This document shows positions 30,725-31,017 of a stretch of DNA of 31,017 nucleotides, in pieces (positions within the stretch are counted from its first letter, which is position 1; each line of letters begins with the position of its first letter). The translations under genes were made by a program, and so were the position numbers. Source of the DNA: a virus; the IMG/VR virus record IMGVR_UViG_3300047562_002170, positions 1-31,017 of that record; one strand, 5' to 3'. Below the pieces are notes generated by a model. That model saw only the letters and a list, made by a program, of their open reading frames with translations, did no database searches and was not told where the DNA came from.

Positions 30725-31017
30725 ATGATGCAGATCTCTGTTGAAGGTTTTTCAAAGAAAAAAACAGACGAACTCGTAGAGGCAGTTCAGTTTTTTGCCA
30801 AACAGCTGATGCACGGTAAGATGGTTAATAATCTTACAATCGATATTGAGAAGTGCCACCGCTTGGATGTGATGGGCGAATGTATCAATGAAGATGATAC
30901 GAAGAATCCTCGTTGGTTTACGATCAACCTTCGTGATAGCAAAGACGATGAAGACATTGTCAAGACACTAGCTCATGAAATGGTTCATGTTAAGCAATAT
31001 GCCAAGAACGAATTGGC
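30725..31017 (+). CDS. HExxH zinc-metalloprotein (3' partial)
   Basis: The first 97 residues are visible; the frame is open to the window end. HEMVHVKQ (84-91) is a zinc-protease type motif, as in SprT-like and related small peptidases. The part before it has ITIDIEK-like strands and FTINLRDSK. AAAGG supports ATG 30725 or 30728; ATG 30710 is in frame but lies in the leader. The first gene after a TGTACA promoter, it is probably early. The rest of the motif set cannot be seen. Confidence 0.7.
   Translation, partial: MMQISVEGFSKKKTDELVEAVQFFAKQLMHGKMVNNLTIDIEKCHRLDVMGECINEDDTKNPRWFTINLRDSKDDEDIVKTLAHEMVHVKQYAKNEL

Overview
The window is an internal stretch of a large T4-like myovirus genome (Caudoviricetes). 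Direct evidence is a dense, entirely plus-strand gene order in T4 fashion: prohead protease (gp21), scaffold (gp22), major capsid protein (gp23), UvsY, UvsW, late sigma factor gp55, recombination nuclease gp47/gp46, dCMP hydroxymethylase gp42, sliding clamp gp45, clamp loader gp44/gp62 and RegA. T4-type late promoters (TATAAATA) and five tRNA genes are also present. The host must be Gram-negative, because the phage carries outer-membrane curli export genes. A marine alphaproteobacterial host is my guess, not something the sequence proves.

Layout: 1-4050 capsid, tail and UvsY genes. 4051-4589 a probable mobile NUMOD3 gene between uvsY and uvsW. 4590-9942 UvsW, an Sm-like protein, gp55, gp47 and gp46. 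10007-12936 small genes with peptide deformylase and a MazG-like pyrophosphatase. 12231-17959 a putative DNA-base modification cluster: Nmad1-like protein, dCMP hydroxymethylase, a 393-residue unknown, a PLP-fold enzyme, an SGNH-like hydrolase, a DUF3310-like protein and a GT-A glycosyltransferase. 18022-20926 clamp, clamp loader and RegA. 21001-23466 small ORFs with tRNA-Arg, -Leu, -Lys, -Thr and -Asn, and an endonuclease VII-like gene set between a tRNA-Thr fragment and the intact tRNA-Thr. 23487-25054 a secreted metalloprotease-like protein and a full-length isocitrate lyase. 25079-25107 a strong terminator followed directly by a late promoter. 25115-30669 a tight operon of two related membrane coiled-coil proteins, CsgF, CsgG, a curlin-repeat protein, a FecR-domain protein and a CHASE2 adenylate cyclase. 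30725-end a partial HExxH protein.

How it works together (inference): gp42 would make hydroxymethyl-dCMP, and the genes after it may decorate that base. Isocitrate lyase would shift carbon of the infected host through the glyoxylate branch. The late operon would build a CsgG/CsgF pore, export an amyloid-like protein, and possibly couple the envelope to cAMP through FecR and CHASE2-cyclase. Two promoter classes are visible: the T4 late box, and a recurring TGTACA-N16/17-TAnnnT element about 24-34 nt upstream of starts. No intergenic stretch exceeds 300 bases. I see no CRISPR array, insertion sequence or integrase.
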